Shown here: positions 11,530 to 22,440 of the stretch, piece by piece
How positions within the stretch are numbered: position 1 is the stretch's first letter
How the letters are laid out: every line of letters starts with the position of its first letter
NCBI GenBank assembly: GCA_028023455.1
Contig: JAQFVV010006216.1
Span: forward strand, 5,350,877 to 5,414,876
Length of the DNA stretch: 64,000 nt
Origin: Epiperipatus broadwayi
Taxonomy: Eukaryota; Onychophora; Udeonychophora; Euonychophora; Peripatidae
Reading direction: 5' to 3'
Notes under the pieces: generated by a model
Seen by the model: the letters and a program-made list of their open reading frames with translations, nothing else
What the model was told of the DNA's origin: nothing
Database searches by the model: none
Translations under genes and position numbers: made by a program

Positions 11530-12680
11530 ACTCTTTTATAAATTCTTTTGATTCTTTCTTTTCCATTACAATTATAAATAATTTGCTACCATTAATTCTA
11601 CAGACACATTTCCTCTCCACATCCACATTTATATCTAAATCAGCTACCCTTTGTTATTTCTTACATCCCAATCTTCTTCTGTCTGATAACACTGCAATTT
11701 AAAACCGCATCCCCTTTTATAAGTTTCTTGATCTATATTTTTTATAAATCAGACTCCCTAAAACTCCACTTCCTTGTTTTCCTAAGTGCAATCTATCTTT
11801 ATTATATAACTCCCTCTTCCCAATTAAAAAATCCCACACATCCACAAACATAACATCATTTCTCACACAATTTTTTTAATCTCTCATTTATAGAACATTC
11901 CCTATCTAACCTATACCTCTTGTCAAATCTTGATAATAATCCAGTTATTCCTATTGTCAAATTTTGATAATAATCCAGTTATTCCTATTCTTCCTTTAAT
12001 CTTACTCAAATTCCTAATCAATTCTATGTACTCATCCATTACTCTCTCTGATAGCTCTGATAAATTATTAGATCCTACCATAACATATACATCTCTTCTT
12101 CCTTGCTTTTCTACTTTATCTGTAATAAATCCCTAATTCTAGCTTCAGGCAAACATACTCTTAATACATGTTTCTATTTTTCCTTGCAATTATATCTCCA
12201 CATTCTCTAATTGGTGAATCTCCTATTAATAATGTCTCATAGTCTACTTTCTCTGCTTCATTCATAACCTTCTCTACCACCTTCTAGACTTCCTTATCTA
12301 CTTCTTCCTTATCATTCCTACTCAATAATTTCTTTATCTGTTCATACTTCACCTTTAATGATTTTAATTTTGCTTCTATATCCTTTACCTCTTTTTCTAT
12401 CTTATTCTTTGGCTAACCATCTCTATTGTACTATCTATTTTTTCATTCATATCTCTTGTCACTCCACTAAAACATACTCTATCCTCTCTCCCTCAACTAC
12501 ATTTTGCTTCATTTCTCCTGACTTTCTCTTTAAGCTAGCTACACTTAGAAACCACTTTTTCACCTCTTTTATCACATCTACACACTGTCTACATAACCAT
12601 GAACTTGTTATATCTTTCCTAGTCTTATTTAAACATTTCAAGTGATAAACCTCATTATATATGGTACACTACCATAGCAT
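11530..12680 (-). pseudogene. LINE ORF1 remnant: PHD finger plus GDSL esterase
   Basis: The N-terminal part keeps the second half of a PHD-like zinc finger: YNEVYHLKC, then SSWLCRQC (12575-12655), that is His-x2-Cys followed by Trp-x-Cys-x2-Cys. After a lysine-rich linker, LLIGDSPIRECGD (GDS codons about 12215-12223) is block I of a GDSL/SGNH esterase with the nucleophile Ser. The paired Asp-x-x-His of the family's last block is seen as DRLHLGKQGSG (11766-11797). A conserved tail VADLDINVD (about 11640-11660) recurs in the copy at 62540. Frameshifts interrupt the frame, one caused by a 34-bp tandem duplication at 11921-11988. In such elements the esterase is thought to act in membrane or RNP interaction; its substrate is not known. 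Confidence 0.75.
11921..11988. repeat. 34-bp tandem duplication inside LINE ORF1
   Basis: The block beginning tgtcaaat at 11921 is repeated at 11955 with one mismatch (tct against ttt). A 34-bp insertion is not a multiple of three and shifts the ORF1 frame between the two esterase blocks. Confidence 0.85.
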
Positions 12681-12700
12681 GCCTAATTTATTTCTGATGA

Positions 12701-15597
12701 TTATATATGCATTGTGGAATACAAATGCAATCCATATTCCTTATTTTCCAAGTCACCTATATTCTATATTTGACTTTATACTTTCTCTCTTACTTTTTAA
12801 ACTCCTTTGCATGGAAAGATAAAAACTTTACTTTCTTTCAAAAACGATCGATCGATAACTACGTATTTTCCGTCCTTAGGCCTCCAAAACGTTATCTTTT
12901 TTCCTCAAATAAATCACTGTTCTTAAATTTAAAAAAAACATTAGTAGCAAACTTACTAAAAAAGCAACTAATCTTGCATACAACTTAGTTATAATATCCT
13001 TACATTAACACACATTCAACAAAATATTTTTTTTTAAAACTTCTATATTTAAAATGGCAAATGAAACACTTTTTAAATGTTAACAATTCTCTATCTTTCA
13101 AAATTTAAATATATTTATCTCTTTTGATCACAATTTACTCCTCACTTTCATACCACAAGCAAACAGTCTTTATATTGACAATCTCAGATGATTAATCGCA
13201 TAAGAAGGAAAAAAAATTTAACTTCGCTTTCGGCACAGAGTAATGACATCCGTTCAGCAAAAGCTAGAGATGACCTAGTGGTACCCTCTATTGGTAGTTA
13301 TTGGATGTACACTGTTTATATAAGGTTATTTTATTTAAATGGAGCCAACTAAGATCTCGATAATAATTGAGTTTAGTGGTCTTCCACATCTGTTCAAATT
13401 GTACAAACTCAATATACCTGATATTTTAAGCAATTGCTAGTATATGTTAGTAAGATGGCAAAATTTTTAATTAGGAAAAAAAAAAAAAAGGTTAATCAGA
13501 ATTGGGTGGTGCTTGGAGTGGGAGTATTTTAAATGAATTATTGAAATACCAAGACAGTTCATTATCTGAAAGAATTGTTTAAATATAAAGTGAGCTCACA
13601 AGAAATAAAGAGTAGTTAAAGAATAGAATTTATTAAAAGCAGAAGTTTAAGTTATAAAATAGAGTTGTTGTTTTTTATTGTTTTTTTTCTTTCCAATATG
13701 GAGACCAAGCAAACTGAGATTGTGGAAAGAGGGACAGGCATACAAAGATGTAAATTCTTGTCAATATGATAATACGAAGTCAACAGGATATAGTAATAGA
13801 AATGTTAAACAAAAGTCAGCAGGAAGTGAGATAAATGAAACAGGAGTTAATAGAAAGATTAGACCAAATGAAGTAGATATGGGAAAAAGATGATAAAAGA
13901 GATAGTATAGAAGTTTCAAAAAGTGGCATTGATAGCAGTGAAGTCACAAAAAGTGGCATATGTTCTAAAAGATATTATAGAAGATATAAGGTCAGAAAAT
14001 GTAGATAACCACAAAGAAGGAATAGAGCAGCAAATTTTTTTTAGATGAAACACAGAGCACAGAAATAATAATAATAAAAAAAAAAGAGGCTAAGTACTAT
14101 ATATACCAGGACTTTGAGAAAATGTTTAGGGTTGACTTAAAAAAGAATAGTGAACTGTTGTATCTAAAAAAAAAAATTATTACGTATAAAGAACAACAGG
14201 GTGCTGATTTATCAGCTATTTTCATAACCTTTTTAGTAATATTACCTCTATCTGTATAATTAAAAAACAGAATATAAAATTTAATAATTTTAGGGAAACT
14301 AGTTAACCTGGTAGGTAAAGCTCAAAGACAGTGGGATAAGCAAACTAGAAAATTTTGTAAATACTTTTCTATGTCATTGCCTACAGCGTAAATAATAAAA
14401 TATATAAAACTGTTGGGCAGAAAAGTGATAATAGAAAGCTTCCTCATAATGCCACAAATATGGACATTAAATCATAGATCTGGTTTTATCCAGCCAGGTA
14501 AATACCTAGTTTATCATGGATTTATCAAGGTTTTCTTAAAAGAACTTTATAGCTTAATAAAGGATCAAACTCTGGCTAAACCAGATACATCTACAAGGGT
14601 TAAAGCTCAAGCTTGATTAGATAAGCCAGATAGTTTGAACATAGTAATAATAGGCCACCAATTAAAAATATCTACAAGGATAAAAGAACCAACTGATAGA
14701 GGTCAACTGGCAAAGAAAAATGATGCCAGACCTAAACTAAATTCTACATGATAAAAAAAATATTAGTTGAGAGTGCATTCAATTGGCAGATAATAGTAAG
14801 AATGTGCAATAAATATAACCTTGATTTTTAGTCAATTTCATTAAATTTTAAATTCGGTTTAAAAAAAAATGAAATGAAAATTCTCTTGCTTAGTGGTCAA
14901 TGTCATTTATTTTTATCCTCTAACCTAAGAGACTAATTTAATTCAAGTTGTTGTTTTTTTTAATTTAAAAAGAAAACTTTTATTATGAACTGTCAAAGAT
15001 GTGATTTTTTTAAAAAAAAAGAGAAAAAAAAAACTACTGACCATAAAAAAGAAGCTAATTAATAATTTTAATTCATATCATTTATATTTTAGGTATACAC
15101 ACATACGTGTGCAGTTATGTGAAATGTATATTTTTAATAATTTTATTTTGATAAAATATAGTATAAACCTCAGCGGGCACCTGCATTTCGATGTGCATCC
15201 ACATATATATTAAATCATTCATTAATTATGTATTATAAGAAAGAAAATGAATTTCATTTATAAGTATGGTAATTCAAGTATGTTAATAAATTATTATACC
15301 ACACATCTGTGCAATGACATATGTGTTTTATGTAAATCTTGTATAAGGTAGTTGATCATCAAAAATGTGTTAACTTAAAATTTATTTTATTTTCATATGA
15401 CGATTGAAATATATTCAAGAAATTATACTGCATGTTTGTTTGCAGATATATATAGGTGTTTTATATATATGTAAATCACAATGTAATAGCTTGAATTTTG
15501 TATATTAAGCAAAATGTATAGCCGAATTCTGAAGAGCTTAATTTCATTTTTTATTCTTATTAATAAACTTCAGTAATCATCTGAAATCCGGGCCCGG
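12701..15597. other. AT-rich stretch with decayed open frames, unidentified
   Basis: May include the 5' untranslated part of the minus-strand LINE at its left. A GC-richer island sits at 13225-13320. On the + strand 13678-13893 and 14413-14616 form short open frames that, with the broken reading between them, give a basic, lysine-rich, low-complexity protein-like sequence. No motif was recognised, and stops are frequent. These could be the remains of a retroelement gag or be chance. The rest holds only A and T runs. Confidence 0.4.
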
Positions 15598-15660
15598 CCG
15601 CTTGATGGCATTGTTTATGTGTCAAAACACATAAAAATGCCATTGCTGTGGCCGGCTTGA
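15598..15660. repeat. short hairpin element related to family X ends
   Basis: Arms tgatggcattgtttatgtgt and acacataaaaatgccattg pair around a four-base loop (about 15603-15646), flanked by GC-rich ggcc blocks. The phrase cgcttgatggcattg matches the end of the element at 3409, and caaaacacataaaaatgc recurs at 52042 in the element at 52011. It looks like a miniature made of little more than terminal repeats. Confidence 0.6.
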
Positions 15661-16022
15661 CAGCTAATACAACATTTATATTGTATTACTCATTGCTAAC
15701 AATAACAATTATAGAGCTTATGTTCTCTGAGCTAGATTCGTGTATAATGGTCTGTATGGGCAGCTAGTTAATAATAAATCCTGGATTGATGTGAAGAGTA
15801 TATTCTTTAAAGTCCATGCACTACATTTTTATTTAGTTTAGTATTTATCAGAATTTAAGTTTATAGTTGGCCAGTACTAATGGTACTAAGTGGCTAAAGC
15901 ATTTATGATGATCAGCATGTTTTAATATCCCAGCATTATTGTTTTTATGGTTATATATTCTTTGGATTAGCACTTAAGTTTGTGAATCCGAATTAATGTT
16001 TAAATAATTGCCCCAGCCTGAT
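15661..16022. other. non-coding stretch, nothing recognised
   Basis: No coding signal and no repeat partner found. Confidence 0.5.
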
Positions 16023-16271
16023 GTCTAGTACAGTGTTTCCCAACCTGTGGTACGCGTACCACTGGTGGTACGCGAGTTGCTGGTTGATGGTACACGAAAA
16101 ATAATCAATAATGGCGGACATAAAAAAAATTAAATCATAAAAATATAGAAACGTTTTTTCTTATAATTCATAAAAATTATTTTAATTAATAATATTATAC
16201 AGTAAAGTTGTTAATATGTACAGTCGATAACGATCTTTAATGTTAATGATAAAATTGAAAGTATGATTAAG

Positions 16272-16807
16272 AAATTAGATTTTTGGAAACAGTAATATAT
16301 ATAAGTATCGAAAACAATCAACTGGAAGTATTCGAAACTCTACATATTTTTTTGTTTGAAAATAAGGTTAGTCTGTCTCAAGATATACGAGAAAATATAA
16401 TAGCACATTTAACAGGATTAAAATTGTCTTTTATGGAATATTTTCCAAAACCCGAAAACACAAATGATAATTGGATTTCAAACCCCTTCTATGCAGAAAA
16501 TTTATAAAAAGCTACATCATTATCAATAAAGGATAAAGAAAATTTAATAGAATTATCATGTGAGAGAACTTTACAAGTAGAATTCAAACGACACAATCTA
16601 ATTAATTTTTGGTTAAACATTAAATAATATGAACAACTTTCTGAGAAAGCTCTTAAATTATTATTACCGTTTACTACGGAATTAGTAGGAAGAGCTTTTT
16701 CTTCATATATTTTTTTTAAAAATAAGTATCGAAACAGATTGAACGCAGCTGTAGAACCAAATTTCAAAAAATTATGTTGTTCGAAACAAGCACAAAGATC
16801 TCATTAA
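16272..16807 (+). pseudogene. hAT transposase C-terminal remnant
   Basis: One frame reads through with only two internal stops (16505 region and near 16627). Residues include FMEYFPKPE, NFWLNIK, and near the end LLPFTTELVGRAFSSY followed by KNKYRNRLN. This order matches the dimerisation region at the C-terminus of ZBED5/FAM200-type hAT transposases. The N-terminal BED finger and most of the catalytic domain are missing. The frame ends at a stop at 16805-16807. It cannot act alone. Confidence 0.8.
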
Positions 16808-16928
16808 ATTTATTTTATAAAAATATTTGATTATGATAAGAAAATATACTAATTGTTTTTTTATAATTTTGTGTGTTTATTAAAACCATTTATTAGTAAA
16901 CAAAATATGACAAAATAGTAGATAAATA

Positions 16929-17207
16929 ATGAGTCGGATCAAGGCAAATCAATCTAAATTATTTAATTTGAAAGAATGTATCAGAAAAGGACCGTACCCA
17001 GAAATTAGAATCTCATTAATTCTTGATCATCTATTGTGGATTACTAGATGTAAGCTAGTATTTAATCATCAAAATTTTAATCCTATTAACTTCATGCTGA
17101 ACAATATAAAGAAAACAAGAACAAGAGATAGCCTGATAACCCCCGAGGTTATTTTTACCATGACTTGGGATATGCTGGATTTATCCTCTCCATGGCCCAA
17201 CCAATAG
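16929..17207 (+). CDS. unidentified 92-residue open frame inside the hAT element
   Basis: This frame starts at an ATG 120 bases after the transposase stop and stays open for 92 codons in very AT-rich DNA. It encodes a basic protein with a hydrophobic and aromatic core (SLILDHLLWITRCKLVFNHQ, codons 34-53). The pattern of a Leu-Trp core followed by Arg/Lys-Leu-Val-Phe faintly recalls the C-terminal tail of some LINE polyproteins, but I cannot assign it. It could be a captured fragment or chance. No start-site evidence beyond the ATG. Confidence 0.3.
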   Translation: MSRIKANQSKLFNLKECIRKGPYPEIRISLILDHLLWITRCKLVFNHQNFNPINFMLNNIKKTRTRDSLITPEVIFTMTWDMLDLSSPWPNQ

Positions 17208-17633
17208 AAAGATGCTCCAAAAAAGAGAAAACAGACTCAAATTCGGGAAAACCAAATGAAGGAATGAGAAAACACTTTGAACAAAATATGTACCAAATAA
17301 TCTTTAATGTAATAATGTAATCTTTAATAAATTATTTTGGAAAAAAATATGAAACTTTGAACAAACACATACATATAAATATGTTACAGTGAGTTTATAA
17401 TTTCAGTGAGTTTATAATCTGGTGTGACGTTTAGGTGTGTTTCAATGTAATTTGTCTCATTATGAGATGTGAATACATACATGGTCACCCTATAATATAT
17501 ATAATGCAAATAAAATAACACACAATAACAAATTTCACAAAATACAATCATTTTTACGAAGTGGTACAATTTAGCATGATGTACTACCAAGTGGTACGTG
17601 AGCCAAAAAAGGTTGGGAAACGCTGGTCTAGTA

Positions 17634-18039
17634 GATCCATTTCAAATCCAGTTACCTGATTGACTGTTGATTTATTTTATTATTGATCATTCATGATGAT
17701 GAATGAGTAGTACTTATACTTCTAATGCTGGCGAACTTAGTTAATTATGCTTATTCTTAAGATAGCTGCTAGTTGTGCTGATCTCTCAAGATCTCTCATG
17801 CTCATTATTTTACACTTATGTATTAAATATTTATATGAAATTTCATTATTTGAAATATTTTGTTGACTTGGGGTGGATAATGATGATTACCATCACCCCA
17901 GATTCAACCCAAAAACTTCCACTCTGTTACAGTATATAATATAAAATACATTCGTTTTTTTAAAATTGAAAATCACTTTTAAAACTTTTAGCTCATGCCC
18001 TAAATAATACTGGGCATTAAAGTAATATCTATCAAATAT
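17634..18039. other. non-coding stretch, nothing recognised
   Basis: Only AT-rich sequence without coding signal. Confidence 0.5.
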
Positions 18040-19090
18040 TTAATGAAAGTCAGTGAGAAAAGTATAGGGAACAAAGGAGTGATCTATGTATTACTTTTAT
18101 TGATTTGGCCAAGATATTTGATTCAGTTAATAAGATAGATTATGGCATTGTTTGAAATTAATATTTATTTGTATTATACAACTTCTACATGATGGATAAT
18201 GAAGATGTTATTATTACAGATAGGAAATCAGGAACATTTGAAATGAAAACTGATGTAAAACAAAAAAAAAAACATTTTTTGTCTTTGAATTGTTTGTAGA
18301 TGGCTTAATCAAATGGGGTTTAAGATACAATACAGGTTTGATGGTAGAATTTTTAATTTAAATTGGTTAAAAAATGAAAACAAGAATTTTCTTTTCCTGG
18401 ATTCTGGATTTATAAGTATGCTGATGTTGTTTGAATGTAATATATAAAGACTTTGATTTGTTAATAATGTCAAAAAATTCAAGTTCTTTATCAATCACCA
18501 ATGGAAAAAAAATCCTCAGCAACTTTTAGCTTGGATAATTACCAATTTGAGAAAGTAAACCGATTTAAATACCTTGGTAGTTTTATAAGTAGAAATATGG
18601 ACTTAGATGTTGAGTACAACAAAGACTCCAACAAGTTAAAGATAAAGCATTTCATTACAGACAAATACCTGCTGCAACTAAGTTAGCTATATACAAAGCT
18701 GTTATTTCATCTAATTTATTGTAGGTAATGACAATTATCCAGCTTATTAGCACAATATAAATGCATTAGAAAATTTTATTTAAGGCTGGTCCATAAAATT
18801 TTAAAAATACAATTGCTATATCATAAAGTCAGTCAATATGTTCTTCAACTTTCTGGATGTGTTATTGTAGAGTCTACTATTGTAAAATCATGTCTTCATT
18901 GGATTGGATATGTGAAATGAATAATTAGTGCAAGACTTCCTAAAAGAGTGAATTTGAGCATAATTTTCATGAGAGAGGTAGATCCTATGTAGTTATAAGG
19001 ATTAGCTCAAAAACATTATAAAGAAGTGCAATGTTAATTGTTTCCATTGACAATATATGGCAGAGAATAAAAGACATGACATTACATTAA
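18040..19090 (+). pseudogene. old, different LINE remnant (reverse transcriptase C-terminal part)
   Basis: Broken frames give, in order, CITFIDLAKIFDSVNK (motif A, 18085-18135), then from 18501 FSLDNYQFEKVNRFKYLGSF and TKLAIYKAVISSNLL (about 18675-18720), and finally HWIGYVK and ARLPKRV (about 18895-18950). This order is the RT thumb and C-terminal region of RTE-like elements common in marine invertebrates. It is unlike the CR1-like family elsewhere in the window and much more decayed; the catalytic FADD motif is lost or unreadable. It ends before 19100. Confidence 0.7.
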
Positions 19091-19926
19091 GTATTAAAAA
19101 AAAAAAAAATTTCTAAAGAAATTAAAATGTAACATCTATGATGTGGACTTATTTGTGTTTCGCAGATTGCTTTGTGTAATCATCACAAAACTCATTTCTA
19201 GAGCAGTTTTTCCCCTATTCTTTTTTTTTCTTTTCAGAGATAGAATAATCATATTCATTTATGAATGGCTTATTATTATTATTAGAAAATTTTTCTTAGT
19301 CTTTATTTAGGAATCTCATATATTAGATTCATCTCACTTGGGAGGAGTATTGAGTAGTTTAAAGTTATTAATTTGATCTATCTTTAAAGTTTAAACTTTG
19401 TACAATTTTTTAATGCTATGCACTTTATTTTATTAATATAATAACCAAATACAGTTGTTTATAAATAATATTTATCTTCAATATTATCACTTAAAAATGA
19501 ATTTGGACTATGAGTTAGCATTAATTTATTCAGAGTGATAATTTTTTCACATTACTATTCTTTTTAATATATTGTTTGTTGAAAATTTGTAATTTTTATT
19601 TTGCTCTATAATCATTTTGACCTATTTTCTTTGTATTTAATATGTTTTTATTTTTAATTTTATTTGCGAGATTATGTATCTGAAGGGGGGGGTGCCTACT
19701 TACATTTTGTAATTATTTTATTTACTGTTGTACTTTGTTATTTATTCCCCTTAGATTTTTTTTTTTTTATATATGAAATGAATGATTTTTTTTTTTAAAA
19801 AAAAATGTTGCTGCTCTTGCATTATTATTAGATTATCTAGTAGCAACTTATTTTCAATATTTTGATGATATTTTTTGGTATTGCAAATATTCAAATCATA
19901 TATGCTTCTATTTTTTTTCTCCTTAG
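19091..19926 (+). other. DNAJC16: end of a DNAJC16 intron, non-coding
   Basis: AT-rich with T runs. The last bases form a pyrimidine-rich acceptor (ttttttctccttag) before the first visible exon. I looked here and upstream for the exon with the start of the J domain and did not find one. Confidence 0.6.
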
Positions 19927-19993
19927 GCATCCTGATAAAAACAAAAATCCTGAAGCAGAAAACAAATTTATTGAAATAAATAAAGCTTATGAG
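19927..19993 (+). CDS. DNAJC16: DNAJC16 exon: second half of the J domain, HPD motif
   Basis: The exon has an AG acceptor at 19925-19926 and a consensus donor gtaagt at 19994. It gives the last base of a codon (a Trp in the family) and then 22 codons beginning HPDKNKNPEAENKF and ending NKAYE. The HPD tripeptide is the Hsp70-activating signature of J domains; helix III follows. DNAJC16 is a membrane-anchored J protein with thioredoxin-like domains, reported to act at the endoplasmic reticulum. The first half of the J domain, with start codon and signal peptide, is missing from the window. The exon ends in phase 0 and joins the next exon at LLLDPYKRDEYDRFG. Confidence 0.93.
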
Positions 19994-20641
19994 GTAAGTT
20001 CATTGTTTTCATTCTTTTCTTACTATAATTGAAAAAATATATAAAGATGTAAAGTAATTATTATATTTTTAGAAATTATATTTCATAAATATCTGTGGGT
20101 ATGCCCTGTGTAGTTTAATACAATGGCTAAATGTTGCACTTTAATGCTAAAGGTTCTGGGATTAAAGCTCAATCTGTCACAAATTTGTAGGTTATATGCC
20201 TGATATTATCATGTCAGCAACTATATAATGACTTCAGACATAAGCTAACTTCAGATATCTTGGGTTTCCTGACATAAGGATGGTTAATATTACTGCTAAA
20301 TATTCATGATGAACTTAGATAGTGATATAAATTGTCACTAAATTTCTAAGTGAAAATGTTGATCTCTTTATTCAATACTTACATAATTTGACATAAATTG
20401 TATCAAAGATAAATTATGACCATTAAGAAGTAAAAATTAAATATTTATGAAAATATTAAGAAGAGTTGAAAAAACTGAATTAAATAATAGTTAACATAAT
20501 GGTGGGAATTAGAAAGAGTAAAAGGAAATGAGTAGGAAGAAGTGAGAAATTAATAGTTCTGTGTGTAACTTTATATTCTAATACAGTGTACTTAATACTA
20601 TACACAAAATCTACAATAACTTTTTTTTTTTTTGCTTTTAG
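19994..20641 (+). other. DNAJC16: DNAJC16 intron; possible SINE head inside
   Basis: A 648-bp intron with a T-rich acceptor tract before 20641. Around 20120-20180 the sequence tggctaaatgttgcac followed by ggttctgggattaaagctc resembles decayed A and B boxes of a tRNA-derived SINE; this is weak. Confidence 0.6.
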
Positions 20642-20820
20642 TTGTTGTTAGATCCTTATAAGCGAGATGAATATGATCGATTTGGTGTTACAGAACATTC
20701 TCTTAATTTTCCAAAAAAACCTCAAGGATTTAAGAACTTTGAAGATCTTTTCCAGGGAGGCAAATTTCAATTCCAGTTTAGTGCAGATGCTCTGTATGGC
20801 AAACAGAAAATAACAACAAA
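20642..20820 (+). CDS. DNAJC16: DNAJC16 exon: end of J domain and linker
   Basis: The AG acceptor is at 20640-20641 and the donor gtaagt at 20821. It translates in phase 0 as LLLDPYKRDEYDRFG, the end of the J domain (helix IV region with Asp-Pro and YDRFG), then a phenylalanine-rich linker (KNFEDLFQGG, QFQFSADALYG). Phe-rich linkers after the J domain are usual in DNAJC16. The exon ends in phase 2 and joins an exon 21.8 kb downstream. An inverted-repeat transposon begins only 21 bases after the splice donor. Confidence 0.92.
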
Positions 20821-21459
20821 GTAAGTTTTTAAATTGCTTGCAATTTTTAATGGTTGTTTTCTCATCCCTGGTGTTCGCCTTAAGATGTCGCTATTTCTAG
20901 GTAAATTCCTAGAAATATACAGTTTCACAAGCCTTCACCCAACAAAAGAGGAATTTTTCTACGTTATAAACGCAGAAAAGTCCTCACGTTATGTTGGACG
21001 GAGGAGGCGGTGGCGGCGACAGAAACCAACACAAACTTCTTTCTATGATAAAACACAGAAAGAATTCCCCGACGGCTGCCGGTTATGGCTTTTTTTTTAT
21101 GGTAAAAGCAAAAAGAAAGAAATGCCTTGATTGGCTGCCGTAGAAGTCGATTTTGTTCATCATTTTCTCGTAATAGAAGAATATCTATTTTTCTGTACTT
21201 TCGTATGAGAGTGTGTGTATTTGAAGCAGTCGTAGTTTTTTTAAATTTGATAAGACGTCTATTTTTTTTTAATGTGTTGTAACTTACTTTACTGTTGTAA
21301 GTTTAGTAATAATGTCCTGAAGATTCCATTACGAAGGGGTAACCCTCAAAAATTACTTTTAAGGGTGCGAAAGGGAAAAAAAATTAAAGGATCACTCAAA
21401 AAGTACCATTTTCACGAGAATTCGTCCGTGACCAGTTACTTTTGCTATATATATACGCA

Positions 21460-21960
21460 CAAACAAAAACAACCCATTGTCTAATTATTAAGAATTACTT
21501 GTCCGAAAAATAAAATTAGTCGGGTATTATTTTTTTTTTGTTTTGTTACATTTATTATTTCAAAATAAGATTAGTTTTTATATCTACACATTAACAAAAA
21601 CAACCCAGTTCCTGATTAATTACTGTCTTTAAAAAAAAAAGCAAATTCAACGGGGTTTGATTTTTTTCAATGGAGTCTTTGAATTACAGTTTGTTTGTTT
21701 TTATATATACACAAGATTTACCAAAAAAAAGAAACCCACTTTCTGATTAATTACTGTCAAAAGAAACGCAAATTAGTCGGCTATCATTTTTAAATTTAGT
21801 ATTTCAATAACGGTACCCTTTTTGTGTAGACAGACTTAACAAAAACAACCCACTTTCTGATTCAATACTGTCCCCCCCCCCCAAAAAAAAAGAAAACGGA
21901 AATTAGTCGGGTATCATTTTTCAATCAGTAGTCGGGTATCAATTCTAAAATGTAGTATAT
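21460..21960 (+). repeat. degenerate tandem array of acaaaaacaacccac/attaattactgtc units
   Basis: A unit of roughly 110-130 bp, with acaaaaacaaccca, then ctgattaattactgtc, then aaattagtcgggta, appears about four times. It corresponds to the array at 3560-4110 on the other strand. Confidence 0.7.
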
Positions 21961-22004
21961 AAATTACGTTACTTTTGATAGATTTAGAATTACGTCTTGC
22001 CTTT

Positions 22005-22440
22005 TTAATAAAATGATTGATTTACTCTTGACCAAAAATACTGTAACTTTAAAAAAAGACACACATAAAGTCCAAAAAAAAATGAGAAAAAGCCCCGTAA
22101 CTTTAAAGACACACACACAAACTCAAAAACAATATAAGATTAAGAAACATTGACTTATTATGTCTTGCTTTTGAATCAAATTATTGATTTACTCTTGCAA
22201 AAAAAATACCGTAACTTTAAAAAGACACACCTAAAGTCCAAAAAAAAAATTTGAAAAAGCCCCGTAACTTTAAAGCCACACTCACAAACTCAAAAACAAG
22301 ATAAGATTAATAAACATTTATTTATTACATCTTGCTTTTGAATAAAATTATTGATTTACTCTTAGAAAAAAAAAAAAAAGACCGTAACTTTAAAGACACA
22401 CAAACTCAAAAACCAGATAAGATTAATAAACATTTACAAA
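22005..22440 (+). repeat. tandem array with ~170-bp unit inside the transposon
   Basis: The phrases attgatttactctt and ccgtaactttaaa recur at about 22015, 22185 and 22351, with cttgcttttgaat between. Two to three units; distinct from the array at 21460-21960. Confidence 0.7.

Larger units (their letters stand above)
8262..12700 (-). mobile_element. CR1-like non-LTR retrotransposon, nearly full length
   Basis: On the minus strand the element reads, in order, a PHD-finger remnant, a GDSL-type esterase, an APE endonuclease, a reverse transcriptase and a C-terminal CCHC motif, then a short 3' tail ending in acatcacatcacat (8262-8276). Short direct repeats instead of poly-A at the 3' end are a known CR1-clade feature, and PHD plus esterase domains in ORF1 are established for CR1-like elements. 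The 5' end is not certain; similarity to coding sequence stops near 12690. The copy is inactive: both ORFs carry several stops and frameshifts. Other pieces of the same family lie at 7291-7585, 29021-30761, 56623-58180 and 62540-63462. Confidence 0.85.
16023..17633 (+). mobile_element. hAT DNA transposon with perfect 8-bp TSD
   Basis: The target duplication gtctagta is identical at 16023-16030 and 17626-17633. Between them the ends are inverted: cagtgtttcccaacc at 16031 and its near complement ggttgggaaacgctg ending at 17625. A subterminal palindrome ggtacgcgtacc lies at 16049-16060, and ggtac motifs recur at both ends. An 8-bp duplication and CAGTG-like ends are hAT signatures. Internal sequence keeps the end of a transposase (16272-16807) and an unrelated-looking open frame (16929-17207). 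At about 1.6 kb it is shorter than an autonomous hAT, so it is an internally deleted copy. Confidence 0.92.

Noticed and set aside
9260-12645. Plus-strand frames at 9260, 10268, 11454, 11930 and 12358
   Set aside because: They are antisense shadows of the minus-strand LINE; only the minus strand gives RT, endonuclease and esterase motifs.
20834-21130. 98-residue frame as a host exon of DNAJC16
   Set aside because: It begins behind the donor at 20821 and lies almost wholly inside the family X transposon; the true next exon at 42595 fits phase and homology.
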